From Paenibacillus planticolens (lineage in GTDB: Bacteria; Bacillota; Bacilli; Paenibacillales; NBRC-103111), in contig NZ_WHNZ01000015.1 of NCBI RefSeq assembly GCF_013141725.1, forward strand, positions 248,001 through 312,000: 64,000 nucleotides of DNA, given 5' to 3'. Position 1 is the stretch's first letter; every line of letters starts with the position of its first letter. This document shows, in pieces, positions 1 to 12,000 of this stretch. The notes under the pieces are model-generated. The model was not told the origin of the DNA. It made no database searches and saw only the letters and a list, made by a program, of their open reading frames with translations. The translations under genes were made by a program, and so were the position numbers.

Positions 1-1319
1 TTACGAATAATGAAGGGCGATCGGTATACAAGTTTACCCAGAACGGCTCGTTTACTTTCGAAATTAAAGACGAAGCGGGCAATACGAATTCGGTAACGGC
101 AAATGTGTATAACATCGACAAAGAGGCGCCGCAGGTCAAGGTAATTCGCTCCTATGCCTACGGCGAGAACAACAGCCAAACGTTCGGCACGATTAAAGAT
201 GCCGGCGGCACAGTTCGCTTCTCCTCCGGAGTCACGTTGACAGTGGAAAAAGCGGACGCAAATGCGAAGGACTTCACCATAGCGGACGGCAAAACGAGCG
301 TTATGCTGCTGGAAAACGGCACAGCCTCCTTTATGGTTTCCGATCTCTTCGGCAATACGGCCATTGTGAAGGAAACGGTAGACAACATCATCTCAGCGCC
401 GCCGGAGGCGGAATCGATCACGTACAGCTATGTGGACGATGCTGGGAACCCGCTTTCCGATGACAAGGTTGTAACGATTAACGGGCAGAAATACGCCCGA
501 GGCAAAATGAAAGTAACGCTCGGCGGCCGGACACAGGCGCCAAACATGGTCTTCGCGGGAGTCGCTCCGATTGTGGATGGCAGCCATTATAGCAACCAAA
601 TCAGCGATGCGAACGGCGCCTTCACGTACACACGCACATTCTCGGCGGACGGCAACACCTTGGTTGCTCTGTCGGACATACTCGGCAATACCAAGAAAGT
701 GCCTGTATCTATTAAAGGACTGGACAACACGCCGCCGGACATCAAGCTGAGCTTGTCATCGGTAGGTATCGCCCAAAACAAGCCGGACTTTAACTTCCGG
801 AAAGATCTGGGAGGATTCATCGTAAGCGACAACGTTTCTGCGGCCGATCAGATTGCAGTTTCAATCAGCGGGCTCGATCTGAGCAAGCTAGGCAGACAAA
901 AGGTAACTTATATCGCAACGGATCAGGTTGGCAATACGGCTGTTGCCTACCAGGATGTTACGGTTGTCGCAAACGACGGCATGCTTATTTTCGCAGACGA
1001 TGTGCTGATTTCCGGTTCCAGCAACGAATCCGCCTTGTTCAACCACAATACGCTCACTTTCCAAATCTCGAATTATAACGTCATGGAAGTTGGCGGACAA
1101 AATCGGATCAACGAATGGGGCACTTACGACCTGTTGGTTCAGCAGGGGCTGTATCGCGAAGGGCAAATGAAATATATCGCAACGAAAATATCATACAGCG
1201 ACTTGGTGAAGAGCAAGTTCAAGGTCACCCTCCCGGAAACGGGCTGGTATACGATTATCGTAAGAAATCAGGAACGGGAACGCGAGTATGCGACTTTCTT
1301 TATCGGCAAAAAGGAATAG
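1..1319 (+). CDS. C-terminal part of a secreted Ig-like surface protein (5' end outside window)
   Basis: The reading frame is open from base 3 with no stop before TAG at 1319, so only the C-terminal 438 or so residues are present. The protein is built of repeated bacterial Ig-like or Big-type beta-sandwich modules, with recurring phrases such as DEAGNTNSVTA, DLFGNTAIVK, DILGNTKKVPV and DQVGNTAVAY, each followed by a linker of the form DNTPPDI or DKEAPQV. These are typical of secreted Gram-positive adhesins and cell-wall proteins. No SLH, LPXTG or enzyme motif is visible in the part present. It ends in a roughly 120-residue domain with YIATKISYSDL and a beta-rich tail. It lies 26 bases ahead of the next SLH protein gene, which has its own AGGAGG site, so the two are probably cotranscribed. 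Function unknown; structural or adhesive is an inference. Confidence 0.85.
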   Translation, partial: TNNEGRSVYKFTQNGSFTFEIKDEAGNTNSVTANVYNIDKEAPQVKVIRSYAYGENNSQTFGTIKDAGGTVRFSSGVTLTVEKADANAKDFTIADGKTSVMLLENGTASFMVSDLFGNTAIVKETVDNIISAPPEAESITYSYVDDAGNPLSDDKVVTINGQKYARGKMKVTLGGRTQAPNMVFAGVAPIVDGSHYSNQISDANGAFTYTRTFSADGNTLVALSDILGNTKKVPVSIKGLDNTPPDIKLSLSSVGIAQNKPDFNFRKDLGGFIVSDNVSAADQIAVSISGLDLSKLGRQKVTYIATDQVGNTAVAYQDVTVVANDGMLIFADDVLISGSSNESALFNHNTLTFQISNYNVMEVGGQNRINEWGTYDLLVQQGLYREGQMKYIATKISYSDLVKSKFKVTLPETGWYTIIVRNQEREREYATFFIGKKE

Positions 1320-1345
1320 CGTGTGAGGGATAGGAGGCAGTTCAT

Positions 1346-4300
1346 TTGAAGCTGGTCAGAAAGACATTTGTACTATTGCTGGCACTCATCATTATCGCAA
1401 GCTCGAATTTCCAAGTAGCTTCCGTCCTTGCGGCGGAGCTTGGCGGGCCCAAGGTAACGGTGCTGCAAAACGATTTTATTAAAATTACCGTCGATAACGC
1501 CACAGGGCGGTACGGCATAAGAACGGTGGAGGGGCAGCCGGTTCGGAAAAAGGATCAGAACGTCGATATGCTGTTCCGTGGCGACGATCCGGAAACGTCC
1601 TTCACGACTTTTCGGATTGACGGAACCGATTATATTTTCGGCAATCCTTACAAGTTTGCCGCCAATTTTTTCTCGGAAACCACGAAGCCCCGAATTGTCA
1701 TAAATCCGAACGGGTCCAAGCAGACCGAAACGGTATGGACGATCAAAGGCGTTGAAATTAAGCAAATCCTTATGCTCTATAGCGACACGTCCGACAAGAA
1801 AAATGCCGGCAACGTAAACATTCGTTATGAAGTTATCAACAGAAGCGGCGCCCAGGTACAACTGGGCTCCCGTATTCTGCTGGATACGATGGTCGGAGGC
1901 AACGACGGGCCCGAGTTCCAAATCGGAACCGGCTATAAGGTTCCTCTGTCTGTCGAGAGAAAGCTGGTTCATGAGCCGGATTCGAGCATATCGGAAGAGG
2001 ATAAGGCTTATTACAAACTCCCCCCATATTGGGTTATGCGTGATAAGCTCGATTTATCGAATCCGCTGGCAACGAACGTGATCGCTTACGGATTCAATAA
2101 CTTTGCAGAGCAAAATATCAATATTGTGGATGAAATGATCGTAGGCCATTGGAACGGTCTGGCGAACACGAAATGGGATTATACCCCGAATCCGAATCTC
2201 GACTTTACGAGAGATACGAACGACTATGGCACGGCGGATTCGGCGGTAGCCTTATATTGGCAGCCGAAGCCGATTGCGAGCCAGACGATGCAAACATTTG
2301 AAACCGTCTATGGACTTGGCGAAATCATCGCGCCGGATAAAGTATTTTCCATCCGGTTTATGGATACACCGCAGCAATTGGCTACTTTGAGCGACAACAG
2401 CGATTATGCAAGCGAAGGCATATTTGATATGAACGCCGAGCTGGAGAACCTTGCTTCTTTTAATATGGAGCAATCTTACATCGAGGCTGAGCTGACGCTG
2501 GATAACGGGCTTAATTTCGTCAAGTTAGACGACCAGGGTAATATCGTGCGCGATGCGAAGGGCAAGGCGCTTACGGAATCATACCGCAGCAAGAAAATGG
2601 TATTCCGTAAACCGGCGACACCGGCGGAAGCGGAGCTGGGTATTATCCCGAAATTCAAACCCGGCGATACGGTCACTGCTTCGTTCAAAGTGCAGGCGAA
2701 GGGCAAGCCTTGGCCGACGACGAAGCAGTACATGATGACGGTAAGGAGTCCGGAAACGGAAGCCAAGCTGCAAGGGCAAACGGATGAAGGAATTAAAGCC
2801 CAATTCGAGTCGAATAAATCGAATTTCATTTTATTGCCGGCCATTGGGAATGCGGTGCCAACGTATGTGTTCGGCATGTCGCCGAAAGAGACGTACAGCA
2901 CCGACGTCAAATATTTGGCCGTCAACTTGTCGAATATTGAGGCTTACAATCCGGGCAACGAGACAACCGAGCCCAACTTCGACTTGTTCCTCAAGGAGAA
3001 AGCAACAGGCAAACGTTATAAAGTACCAGTCAAAAACTCGGTCATTTTGCAGCCAACCGATGACGGGTACTCGGGAGATATGCGCATTACCTACAGAGGC
3101 GGGGACTTGGTTGACAGCAAGGGTACCGTCATTCAGGCCGGTCTAGGGCCGGAGCTTCCGCTCGGCCAATACCAGGTTGAAATTATTTATAAAGGCGACA
3201 CCGGCGGCGACGCGGAAATCGCTTCGATGTACAGCATAACGACCAGTCAAACATTCGCCGTATCGGATGACGACAGCAACCGGATCCGGGAAGCGAAAAT
3301 CATGGCGGTCTACAAGCAAAAATTCGATTTGAGCCATGCGCCGATCTCGCTAAGCGGAAGCTTGCTCGAGGAGCTGAACAGCGCATTTCCGGGAGCTCCT
3401 TTTAAACAGGGAATGAATTTGGCCGATGCTGTAGGTGTTTATAAGGCTGCCAAGTTATTTATGGGTGCTGCTACCAAGGCTTTGGACCCGGAATTCGATA
3501 ACGCCGCCTTTAACGATCTAGAGTCATTAAAAGAAGTGCCTGTTTATCATTATCGCTTGTTCGAATCGGATGAAGCGATGGAGGAGTTTTTTAGTGAAGA
3601 AGATCGGGAGAAGCTTGTCGACATTCGCGGGATGATCAAGCAGGCGGGCACCGGAGCTGATCAGCAGGTTATCGTCGATACGAAAACGGAACCGGCCATC
3701 ATTAACGGAGCCGTCGCGTATAAAGGCAAGGATATGGTGTTTACCCGAGGCAAGCTGGACCTCTTCGGAGTTAAACAAAAAGTGAACGGCTACGACAGCA
3801 TGCCATTCTTCGACACGTTGTTTGTGAAGGGGGACGGGACGCTCAGTGTGGCAAGCAGCGGTTTTGTGTTCCATAAAGGGGAATGGACGCTGGACTTCTT
3901 CAACGGTTTTGAGAAAACGCTGGGCGAAGGATATACCATACCTCAGGCGGAGTATCCGGAGAAGAAAGGCAACGAGGAAGACGACAGCCTGAACGGCAGC
4001 TTGAAATGGGCTTCGGGTGCGCTTGGAGATAGGCTGAATCCGTTCAAGCAGCTGATGGTTCAGCTTGTATATTTCAACAAGCACAGTTTGTTTTCCGTAC
4101 CGAATTTTACATTTTCAGGATTCGGCGTTTCCTTTAACGATTTTATTTTAAGACCCGGCGGCGTTTCCTTCGGCGGTACGATTTCTTTGAAAATATTAAA
4201 CGCTGAAGTGAAGAACGTCGTGTTCAATGACAAAGGATTCGTCGGTATCGATGCTGCGCTCAAGTTCGATTTAAATGAGGAATTGGGCTTAATCGGACCG

Positions 4301-7300
4301 AAAAAAGGTGGCGAAGACGCCAAGAAAGAACCGGAAGGACCGAAGAAGCCGAGCGGCGAAATCGACATCACGCATTATGTGCAGCCGGTCGATGGCGTGT
4401 CCAACACATACGGCTTGAAATTTGACGCCCAGCTCAAAAGCATGACGGAGATCGGGGCGGAAATTGCGTTCAAGAAGGTGGATGACGGCAGGATTTTGCC
4501 GGATGTGCTTGCCTTCAAAGCATCCCTCAGCAACCCCGGCGTGCTCATTACCGGCGCCACTTATTTAACGGGTGTGCGGGGAGCGCTGCGCGAGCTGGCC
4601 GATACGATTGCCGGCGGCACGAAGGACGATCCGTTCCCGTTAGTCATCGAAGCGGGAGTTAGCTTACGGTTTGGCATCGCGCCTGCTTACCATTATGGCG
4701 ACATTGATCTGACGTTAAAACGGACAGGTATTAAGCTGGATGGGAAACTCGGCTTTTCGACCAAAAGCAATGCGAGTAAAGACGATTTAATTCCGATGTT
4801 GACCCAGGCGCTTATTGAGGCCCAGTGGGTGACTCCATGGTTCGTGCGCTTGCAGGCTGAAGTGGATATCGGAGGCTGGGATGTCATTGTCGGACGCGTC
4901 GGAATTTTTGTCGGACAAAACCTGGAGAAGCACCGAACCGATTTTGAGGGCTACATCGGCGCGAAGATCCAGATCCCGAGCGCGGTCCCTGTTGTCGGCG
5001 GGATGCCGCTGTCCAGCGTCTTTTTCGGATTAAATAACGATAAAATTTGGGGCAGCGTAGGCATTCTGTTTATTTCCCTGGGCGTTACTTACTATTGGGG
5101 CGGCGGTATCGAATTCGGCACCTCCGGCGAGCAGCTCCCCGAAGGCTTTACCCACGTGCTCATCAACGATCCGGAACACGGTCCGCGCTTGCTCGTCGTC
5201 GGGCAAGGTGTGAAGACAGTGGCCACATCGTGGGTCGAAGCAGAGAAAGAAACGCACGAGATCGTATACCGTGACGTTGCTCCAGGCGTACAAGTCATGG
5301 ACAACGGAGCAATGAACATCGGAATCGGCGGCATCACAGTGAAAAACAGCGGGCGCTTGCACGAAATTCCAACAAGCGGCATATCCGGCAATGCCATTAT
5401 CGAAGTGGAGTACACAGATAAGGACATGCCTGGTTTAACGCTCAAGGATTCGGCCGGCAAGCCGTATCCGATCGTGATCGACAACACGAACACGAATCCG
5501 GCGGCTACCGCATTTACGCAGCATATCCCGGCCGCTCAAGCGAGCGATCAAGTGGATCACCGGAAGGCGTTTATCGTCGTTCCGCAAGATAAAATCAAGG
5601 ATAGCGGCACATGGACGCTTACGTCCACATCGGCCGTTCAAACCAAACTGCTTAACGTTCCGACGCTGCCGCAGCTGAACAACGTCGGTTTGACGAAGAA
5701 TAGCGGAGATGCGAATAAATTCACGGCAAGTTGGTCGGTGAACAATGCCAAGGCGGGAGATACCGTTAATCTCTACTTGACCAAGGATGCCGTAACCGGA
5801 GACAAGGCGAAGCTTGAGAACGGTCAAGAAGTGCTTGAGCCGGGCGAACCGGGCATGCTGCTTGCCAAAGACATCCCCGTTGCCGAAGGCGGCGTAGTGT
5901 CAGGGGCAATGACAAGCGGCAGCAAGGTCATCGACGTAACGAAGGTCAGTATGATGGGCGCCGACGAGGACATTCGTGGACTGCTGCAGCAAGGCAGCTA
6001 TTATTTGCGGGCCGAGCTCAAGTCTGACAGCGCGTTCGGCACCAAGACGTCGGCGGAGAAATTCGACATCGTCGACCCTCTGGCTCCTCAGGAGGTCAGC
6101 GACGTCTCCATCGAGCCTGCGGGCAACGGATTTTTCCAGCTGAGCTTCAAACCGGCGCCGATAAAGCCCGCTCTGAAAAATTACGAGCACAGCTATGTCA
6201 TTAGCGCCATGCAGGAGCAGGACGGCAAGTTGGCATCTTATCCGAATTTCGGTGAGCTTATGTTTACCGAAGCGGAGTTGGCAAGTCATTGGAATGCCGC
6301 GACCGGCAAATACGAAGGCATTAAGATAGGCGGTTGGACGGCGACGACAACGAGCGAGAGCGTCGATCTCAAAAGCTTGAACAGCGCCCCTGCGGATCCG
6401 AAAGATATCAAATATACCGGTTTACAGGTAGGGCAAGAGTATATCGTAGGCGTTTCGTCTGTCGTCAAGCCTTCCAAGGAAGCCGACAAAAACGAGAATT
6501 ATCATTATGCCGCCAGAACGGACAGCGCGAGGAAGCTGCTGCCGGTACCGGCCAAACCGGTGCTTGAAACCAGCAGGGAAAAGCTTGGCGCGCCTGGGCC
6601 GAAAATCGACTTGTTGACCAATCAAGTCACGCAGCAAAACATCCAGCTGTTCTCCGATCAGCAGGATATTACCGTGGAAGCTTACTATGACAATCAATTG
6701 ATCGGTAAGACTACACTGCAAAATGACGGAAAAGGTAGTCACGGCACCCTGCAGTTGACTCCGTTTACGACGGACGGGACTTATGCGATCGAGCTGCTTG
6801 CGACCAATGCGAAAACGAAAGATTACAAGGTCAAAATGCTTTATCTAATCGTAGATACGATCGCTCCCGTGCTGTACTTGGACGAGCCTTCAACAGGGGC
6901 AAGAACGAGCGGCGGGAAAATCCGTTTTTCCGGCAGAACCTCGAACGACGCTGAACTTACGGTCATCGGGAACAAGAAAGAAACCAAGCTTCATGTGACG
7001 GATAACGGAAGTTTCTCAGGAGATATTGCGGTGGAATCGACGGATCCAACCATACAGCTTACCGTTAAGGCGCGCGACGGCGCGGGCAATGAAAATTCGG
7101 CCATCGTGTCAATTACGAATGACCAGTTCCATGTACCTGCAGGGCTCGTAATCAAGCAGCTGCCGGTCATGAAGCCGGGAGACAGCGCGAAGCTGGAAGC
7201 CAATCTGCGTGTATCCGACGGCAAAGATGCACAGGGTAAGCCGAAGTTCAAGGAGATTCCGGTCTCTGCGGACAAAGTCAGCTATTCGGTCTTGTCAGGG

Positions 7301-8941
7301 GATGCGGCACAGCTGAACAAAGACGGTAAGTCGATCACCGCGCTTGGCAGAGGGGCCAGCCTTGTTCAGGCGGAATATCAGGTTGCTGATGGCGTTACGC
7401 TGCAAGCGATGGCGGCGGCAACCGTAGAAATTTCCGCACCGACGGTACTTGGCAGTATTCAAGCCAGTACTTCGACAATCGCTAACGACGGCTCCCATAC
7501 GAAGGTGGCTGTGAGCGATGCAGGGGAAATGCTCGGATTCCAGCTTGTTTATAAAGTGTTTTCCAAAGGTGCGGGCGCAGTGCCGCAGCTTAACCAAGAT
7601 ATTAGCTCTTGGAGCTTCCTGCCTCAAGACGGGATCGTTTCCGCACAATCGGGCGATAGCGTCGTAGTGGCGAAACGAACCTCATCGGGCAAGTTGGCGG
7701 TAGGGGCAGCAGCACTGTCTGCCAACGTTTGGCTGCCGCAGTTTGGCGGCTTCGGTGGCGGCGGCGGGCCTATTCCGGTCACGACCAGTTCCGATATCGT
7801 CATCGGCCAGCAGCGTATTAGCGCCGAGAAAAAGGACGACGTGGTCGTAGCGGATATCGATGGGAAGTATGTGGATGCCTCCGGCGCCAAGGATATCGTG
7901 ATCGCTTCTGAGGATCGCACGGCTAAGGGCTTTACGTTCCGTCTGGATAAGGAGATCGGCCGGCAGGCGATCGGCAAACAACGGAATATCGTCATCAAAG
8001 TGCCTTTAGCTGAGCTCGTTCTGACGCCGAAGATGCTGGCAAACATGAAAGACAATCTGGAAGTTCATATTTTTAGAAACTTAAGCGAAGAGCTTGACGG
8101 CCTGAGCAAGCTGGCTGGCAGTCTGGACTCCACCTTGCTCGCGGGCGGTCAGGGCGTATCGATCAAGACAAACATCCCTGCAGCCGACTGGAATGGCTAT
8201 GCGGCCACTCGTATCCCGCTGCCGGATTCACTGGGGCCTGCTGATATTACGGCGGTTGTGCTGAAAAGTCCGGATGGCGCTTGGACACCGGTACCGTGGA
8301 AGCTGACAGGTGATGCGGCCTCGGTCGATGTTCAATTGACCGGAGAAGGCAATCTCATCTTTATCCGGAACGTGAAAACGTTCGGGGACGTGCAGAATGA
8401 CTTCTGGGGGAAAGAGGTCACTTACCAAGCGGCAGCCAAATTGTTTGTGCTTGGCAAGGCGGAAGATCGCTTCGAACCGGAAAGCTACATTACGCGGGCC
8501 GAATATCCGACGATTCTGCTGCGGGTTGCAGGCATGATGAACAAGAAAGCTGAAGCCGAATTTACGGATATCGCTTCAGATGATTGGTACAACCAAAGCG
8601 TGGGAGTTGCAGCGCGAATGGGCATCGTCAACGGTTTAGCTGACGGAAGCTTCGCTCCTCAGTCAACCGTGTCGAGAATTGAGGCGATGACGATGGCGGG
8701 AAGACTGCTTGAAGCGCTGGGACGCAGCCAAGAGATGTCGGAAGAGGAAGCGGACAAGGTGCTTAGTGCCTTCGCGGACGGCACATCCGTTCCCGGCTGG
8801 GCTAAAATACCAGCTGCGGTCTGCATCCAAAACGGAATCATCGAAGGGGACAACAACAACGTGAATCCGTTAAGCGAACTAACAAGAGCTCAGGCAGCGG
8901 CGATCGCAATTAGACTCGATTCGTGGCTTGCAAGCCGTTAA
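1346..8941 (+). CDS. Giant secreted S-layer homology (SLH) protein, 2531 aa
   Basis: The TTG start at 1346 is preceded by a good ribosome site (AGGAGG near 1331) and gives a signal peptide (basic MKLVRK, then a hydrophobic stretch to about residue 30, with ASVLAAE near the cleavage site). Residues 30-330 form a domain I cannot name, with sandwich-like beta strands. A long beta-rich middle follows, with acidic and lysine-rich inserts around residues 980-1000 and fibronectin/Ig-like modules about residues 1450-2070. A Gly-rich hinge (GGFGGGGG) lies near residue 2135, then a domain often found just before SLH repeats. Residues 2345-2531 hold about three SLH repeats (FGDVQNDFWGKEVTYQAAA, FTDIASDDWYNQSV, GRLLEAL..), which should bind pyruvylated secondary cell wall polymer. 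It follows an Ig-like gene and precedes a GLUG/SLH giant, so this is a surface-protein operon. Enzymatic function not recognisable. Confidence 0.9.
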   Translation: MKLVRKTFVLLLALIIIASSNFQVASVLAAELGGPKVTVLQNDFIKITVDNATGRYGIRTVEGQPVRKKDQNVDMLFRGDDPETSFTTFRIDGTDYIFGNPYKFAANFFSETTKPRIVINPNGSKQTETVWTIKGVEIKQILMLYSDTSDKKNAGNVNIRYEVINRSGAQVQLGSRILLDTMVGGNDGPEFQIGTGYKVPLSVERKLVHEPDSSISEEDKAYYKLPPYWVMRDKLDLSNPLATNVIAYGFNNFAEQNINIVDEMIVGHWNGLANTKWDYTPNPNLDFTRDTNDYGTADSAVALYWQPKPIASQTMQTFETVYGLGEIIAPDKVFSIRFMDTPQQLATLSDNSDYASEGIFDMNAELENLASFNMEQSYIEAELTLDNGLNFVKLDDQGNIVRDAKGKALTESYRSKKMVFRKPATPAEAELGIIPKFKPGDTVTASFKVQAKGKPWPTTKQYMMTVRSPETEAKLQGQTDEGIKAQFESNKSNFILLPAIGNAVPTYVFGMSPKETYSTDVKYLAVNLSNIEAYNPGNETTEPNFDLFLKEKATGKRYKVPVKNSVILQPTDDGYSGDMRITYRGGDLVDSKGTVIQAGLGPELPLGQYQVEIIYKGDTGGDAEIASMYSITTSQTFAVSDDDSNRIREAKIMAVYKQKFDLSHAPISLSGSLLEELNSAFPGAPFKQGMNLADAVGVYKAAKLFMGAATKALDPEFDNAAFNDLESLKEVPVYHYRLFESDEAMEEFFSEEDREKLVDIRGMIKQAGTGADQQVIVDTKTEPAIINGAVAYKGKDMVFTRGKLDLFGVKQKVNGYDSMPFFDTLFVKGDGTLSVASSGFVFHKGEWTLDFFNGFEKTLGEGYTIPQAEYPEKKGNEEDDSLNGSLKWASGALGDRLNPFKQLMVQLVYFNKHSLFSVPNFTFSGFGVSFNDFILRPGGVSFGGTISLKILNAEVKNVVFNDKGFVGIDAALKFDLNEELGLIGPKKGGEDAKKEPEGPKKPSGEIDITHYVQPVDGVSNTYGLKFDAQLKSMTEIGAEIAFKKVDDGRILPDVLAFKASLSNPGVLITGATYLTGVRGALRELADTIAGGTKDDPFPLVIEAGVSLRFGIAPAYHYGDIDLTLKRTGIKLDGKLGFSTKSNASKDDLIPMLTQALIEAQWVTPWFVRLQAEVDIGGWDVIVGRVGIFVGQNLEKHRTDFEGYIGAKIQIPSAVPVVGGMPLSSVFFGLNNDKIWGSVGILFISLGVTYYWGGGIEFGTSGEQLPEGFTHVLINDPEHGPRLLVVGQGVKTVATSWVEAEKETHEIVYRDVAPGVQVMDNGAMNIGIGGITVKNSGRLHEIPTSGISGNAIIEVEYTDKDMPGLTLKDSAGKPYPIVIDNTNTNPAATAFTQHIPAAQASDQVDHRKAFIVVPQDKIKDSGTWTLTSTSAVQTKLLNVPTLPQLNNVGLTKNSGDANKFTASWSVNNAKAGDTVNLYLTKDAVTGDKAKLENGQEVLEPGEPGMLLAKDIPVAEGGVVSGAMTSGSKVIDVTKVSMMGADEDIRGLLQQGSYYLRAELKSDSAFGTKTSAEKFDIVDPLAPQEVSDVSIEPAGNGFFQLSFKPAPIKPALKNYEHSYVISAMQEQDGKLASYPNFGELMFTEAELASHWNAATGKYEGIKIGGWTATTTSESVDLKSLNSAPADPKDIKYTGLQVGQEYIVGVSSVVKPSKEADKNENYHYAARTDSARKLLPVPAKPVLETSREKLGAPGPKIDLLTNQVTQQNIQLFSDQQDITVEAYYDNQLIGKTTLQNDGKGSHGTLQLTPFTTDGTYAIELLATNAKTKDYKVKMLYLIVDTIAPVLYLDEPSTGARTSGGKIRFSGRTSNDAELTVIGNKKETKLHVTDNGSFSGDIAVESTDPTIQLTVKARDGAGNENSAIVSITNDQFHVPAGLVIKQLPVMKPGDSAKLEANLRVSDGKDAQGKPKFKEIPVSADKVSYSVLSGDAAQLNKDGKSITALGRGASLVQAEYQVADGVTLQAMAAATVEISAPTVLGSIQASTSTIANDGSHTKVAVSDAGEMLGFQLVYKVFSKGAGAVPQLNQDISSWSFLPQDGIVSAQSGDSVVVAKRTSSGKLAVGAAALSANVWLPQFGGFGGGGGPIPVTTSSDIVIGQQRISAEKKDDVVVADIDGKYVDASGAKDIVIASEDRTAKGFTFRLDKEIGRQAIGKQRNIVIKVPLAELVLTPKMLANMKDNLEVHIFRNLSEELDGLSKLAGSLDSTLLAGGQGVSIKTNIPAADWNGYAATRIPLPDSLGPADITAVVLKSPDGAWTPVPWKLTGDAASVDVQLTGEGNLIFIRNVKTFGDVQNDFWGKEVTYQAAAKLFVLGKAEDRFEPESYITRAEYPTILLRVAGMMNKKAEAEFTDIASDDWYNQSVGVAARMGIVNGLADGSFAPQSTVSRIEAMTMAGRLLEALGRSQEMSEEEADKVLSAFADGTSVPGWAKIPAAVCIQNGIIEGDNNNVNPLSELTRAQAAAIAIRLDSWLASR

Positions 8942-8950
8942 TAACGAAAA

Positions 8951-8987
8951 GATACCGACACAAGTCTTCATGACCTGTGCCGGTATC
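8951..8987 (+). terminator. Hairpin between two giant SLH genes, possible weak terminator
   Basis: A 12-bp imperfect inverted repeat (GATACCGACACA at 8951-8962 against TGTGCCGGTATC at 8976-8987, one mismatch) sits just after the stop of the 2531-residue gene. It is followed by TCTCTCAT rather than a long T run, so it may be a weak terminator or an mRNA-processing hairpin instead of a full stop. Confidence 0.45.
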
Positions 8988-9040
8988 TCTCATATAAGAG
9001 GTTGAGAAACGGATTTTTACCAAATTGAGGCGGTGTACAA

Positions 9041-12000
9041 ATGGCATTGAAGCAAAAATCAATCTATGCGATTGTATTTGCTGGTTTATGTATCGTATTG
9101 CTGGCAAGCTTTGCAGCTTACTATGCAAGTGCAAACACAGGGCGATGGACGGACGGCAGCAATCCGGATACGAGTTGGTTTGACGTCGATCCATCCTTCG
9201 GAACCTTTACGATTAACACGCCGGCTAAGCTGGCAGGTGTTGCCAAGCTGGTCAATGACGGAACCAGCCGGAACGGCGTGGAGGTCAACGGTCTTAGCGG
9301 AAAGAGGCTGGAGGTCAGCCAGGATCTGGATTTATCCGCTTACCAATGGATACCGATTGGTACGGATACAAAGCCCTTCAAAGGGACGCTGATAACAACG
9401 GACGGCCAAACGAAGGAAATTCGCGGTATGAAGGTAGCCGACGATCGCCTTTACAGCGGCTTGGTCGGATACATGGATGGGGCAACGGTGGGCGGATTTA
9501 AATTCACCAGCACCGGCAGCATCAACATGCCTTCGGTTTCTCAGGGTGTCTACGCTGGGGCAGCCGTCGGCAAAATGATCAATAACAGTTATTTGTACGA
9601 TATAACGAATGATATGACCGTTACGGTCGATACAGCATCCCGAGATACTCACGTAGGAGGGATCGTCGGTCAAAGCGAAGGCCATATCTCTAACCTCGTC
9701 AATAACGGTGCGGTTACGGTATCCGGTGGAACGGTTTACGCCGGAGGGGTCATCGGAAGCGTATACGGCAGCGGGTTAGAGGCTGTGAAATTGTGGAATA
9801 ACGGGACGCTGAGCGTCGTGAGCAGGGCGGGTAACGATGTGTATGCCGGCGGTATAGCAGGCTATTCGCCTCTACTCATCAAGATGAGTGACTATAATAC
9901 CAATATTTCGAATGCTGGGACGGTAACTGTCTCCGGCGGATCGAACCAGTATGCCGGCGGCATTTTGGGTAAAGCCAGCGGGCAGGCGATCTTTTCCCCG
10001 AACACCGTAAACAGCGGAACGGTAACCATCGCAGCTCCTTCGGCAGGCGGATCGTATGCCGGCGGACTGGCGGGCTTTCTGGGCACCGAGCAGGCGGATG
10101 TTGCATTCGTCAATACGGGGGTCGTCACGAATAACGGCGGAACTAACGTATATACGGGAGGTATTGCCGGCTATGTCGAGGGTGAATTTACGTATGTGAA
10201 GAGCTATACCAACAGCGTAAGCATTACAGCAACAGGTAAAGATCACCTTTATACCGGCGGGCTGATCGGTTATGCGTCAGGACCGTTTAGTTTTAAAGGT
10301 GCGGCGAAAAATACGGCTGCACTTCAGGTTTCCGGAGGAACACAGCCGGGCAAGCCGGATGAAGTGTATACCGGCGGATTGGTTGGCTATTCCGCGAGCC
10401 GGGTGCTTTTTGACAATACCGCTGCGCTTGCTTTTGAAAACAGTGGGGCCATTACGGTAACGGGCGGTACCGGACTGTATACGGGCGGGATCGTCTCCAA
10501 CCGGGCTTATGCGAGAACAAGCGGCGAACCAAGCGATAACGTCTCCAGCATCGGAGATATCAAAGTTACAGGCAAGACGAAGCAGTATACGGGCGGCTTC
10601 ATTGGCATCGTCCCGGAAGAAGGGCTCGATAAAACGATCGCAGGCGCATCGTTCGCAGGCGACATCACAGTTACGGCAACGGCTTCCAGCTCGGACAGCA
10701 CCGTCAGTACCGGCGGAATCGTCGGCTACTATATGAATGCCGGCGGAAGCGGAAGTATTACCGGGACATCATTTAAACGGACACCAGCGGGCGTAGTCCA
10801 AGGAGTTCCAACATACCGGAAGGGGACGCTGACATCGACAGGAGGCGGCGTGCACACCTATACGGGCGGTATTGCCGGCTATGTAGACGGCGGCTTGATT
10901 TCCGGCGCAGCCGTAGGGAATACGGCGGACAGCCAAGCAGTACTTACAGCCGACGGCTTCATCGGCGGCGTGGTAGGATATTTGAAAGGGACTATTCAAT
11001 CGGCGAATGTCAAATATGTGACCGCGACGGTTCAAACCGTTGACGGCTTCGCCGGAGGCGTTGCCGGTACGGCACAAGGCACGATTACCGGAGCAACCGT
11101 AGGCGACGCTGCCTCGGCAGGCAGCGACAGCGTGAAATTAGCCGCTGCTGCGGGCATCGACCGCTTGACGGCAGGCGGTATTGTCGGACGGAGCGAAGGG
11201 CCGCTCACGGTTACGGCGAGTTTGGTTACTCGCATCGGATTGCTTAACGAGGCGGGAAGAAGCGGCTACAATTTGGGCGGGATGGCCGGAATACTTGCCC
11301 CCGATGCCCAAATCGGAGCTCCCGGGGCACCGGTTGAAGTCAAGCAGCTAGAGATCGCCGTCAAGGCGACTAACAGTAATGCGGGCGGGGCTATCGGCAT
11401 CAGCCGCACTGCGCAAATTACTCTGCTTCATATAGAGAATACCGTTACCCAAGTACTGGCTTCCGGAATCAAGGTCGGCGGAGCGATTGGTATTCAGGAA
11501 GCCGTTATGAACGCCCCGAGTTCAGGGTTTGCTATCACGGCAAAAGATGTGACGATCACATCGCAAGGCAGCGCCAACCAAATCGGCGGGATTGCCGGGC
11601 ATAATTCAGGCTTCATCAACGCGGTACACACCCAAAATAATCTCCTTGAGGCAAGCGGCGTTAGTGCGGAGCTCGGCGGGATCGCGGGGCACTCCGAAGC
11701 GCCGAACAACAGCACAGTGCTGGCTGGCATCGGCGGAGCATGGGTGCGGGCCGGAGAGCAGCCGCTGCTGACAGCGACGGGAGCGAACGCCGTCATCGGC
11801 GGGATTGCCGGCTATGCGAGGAATACCGAGATCAAAGATCCGGTGATCGATGCTGAGCTTCCCGATTATGCGATGATATCCTTTACGGGAGCGAACGCCA
11901 AGGCCGGCGGGATCGCCGGAAGCACCGAGAACGGCAAAATCGTCGGCGACGCAGTGAAGCTCAATGCGGACAACGTGTTTATTACCAGCAGCGCATCTGC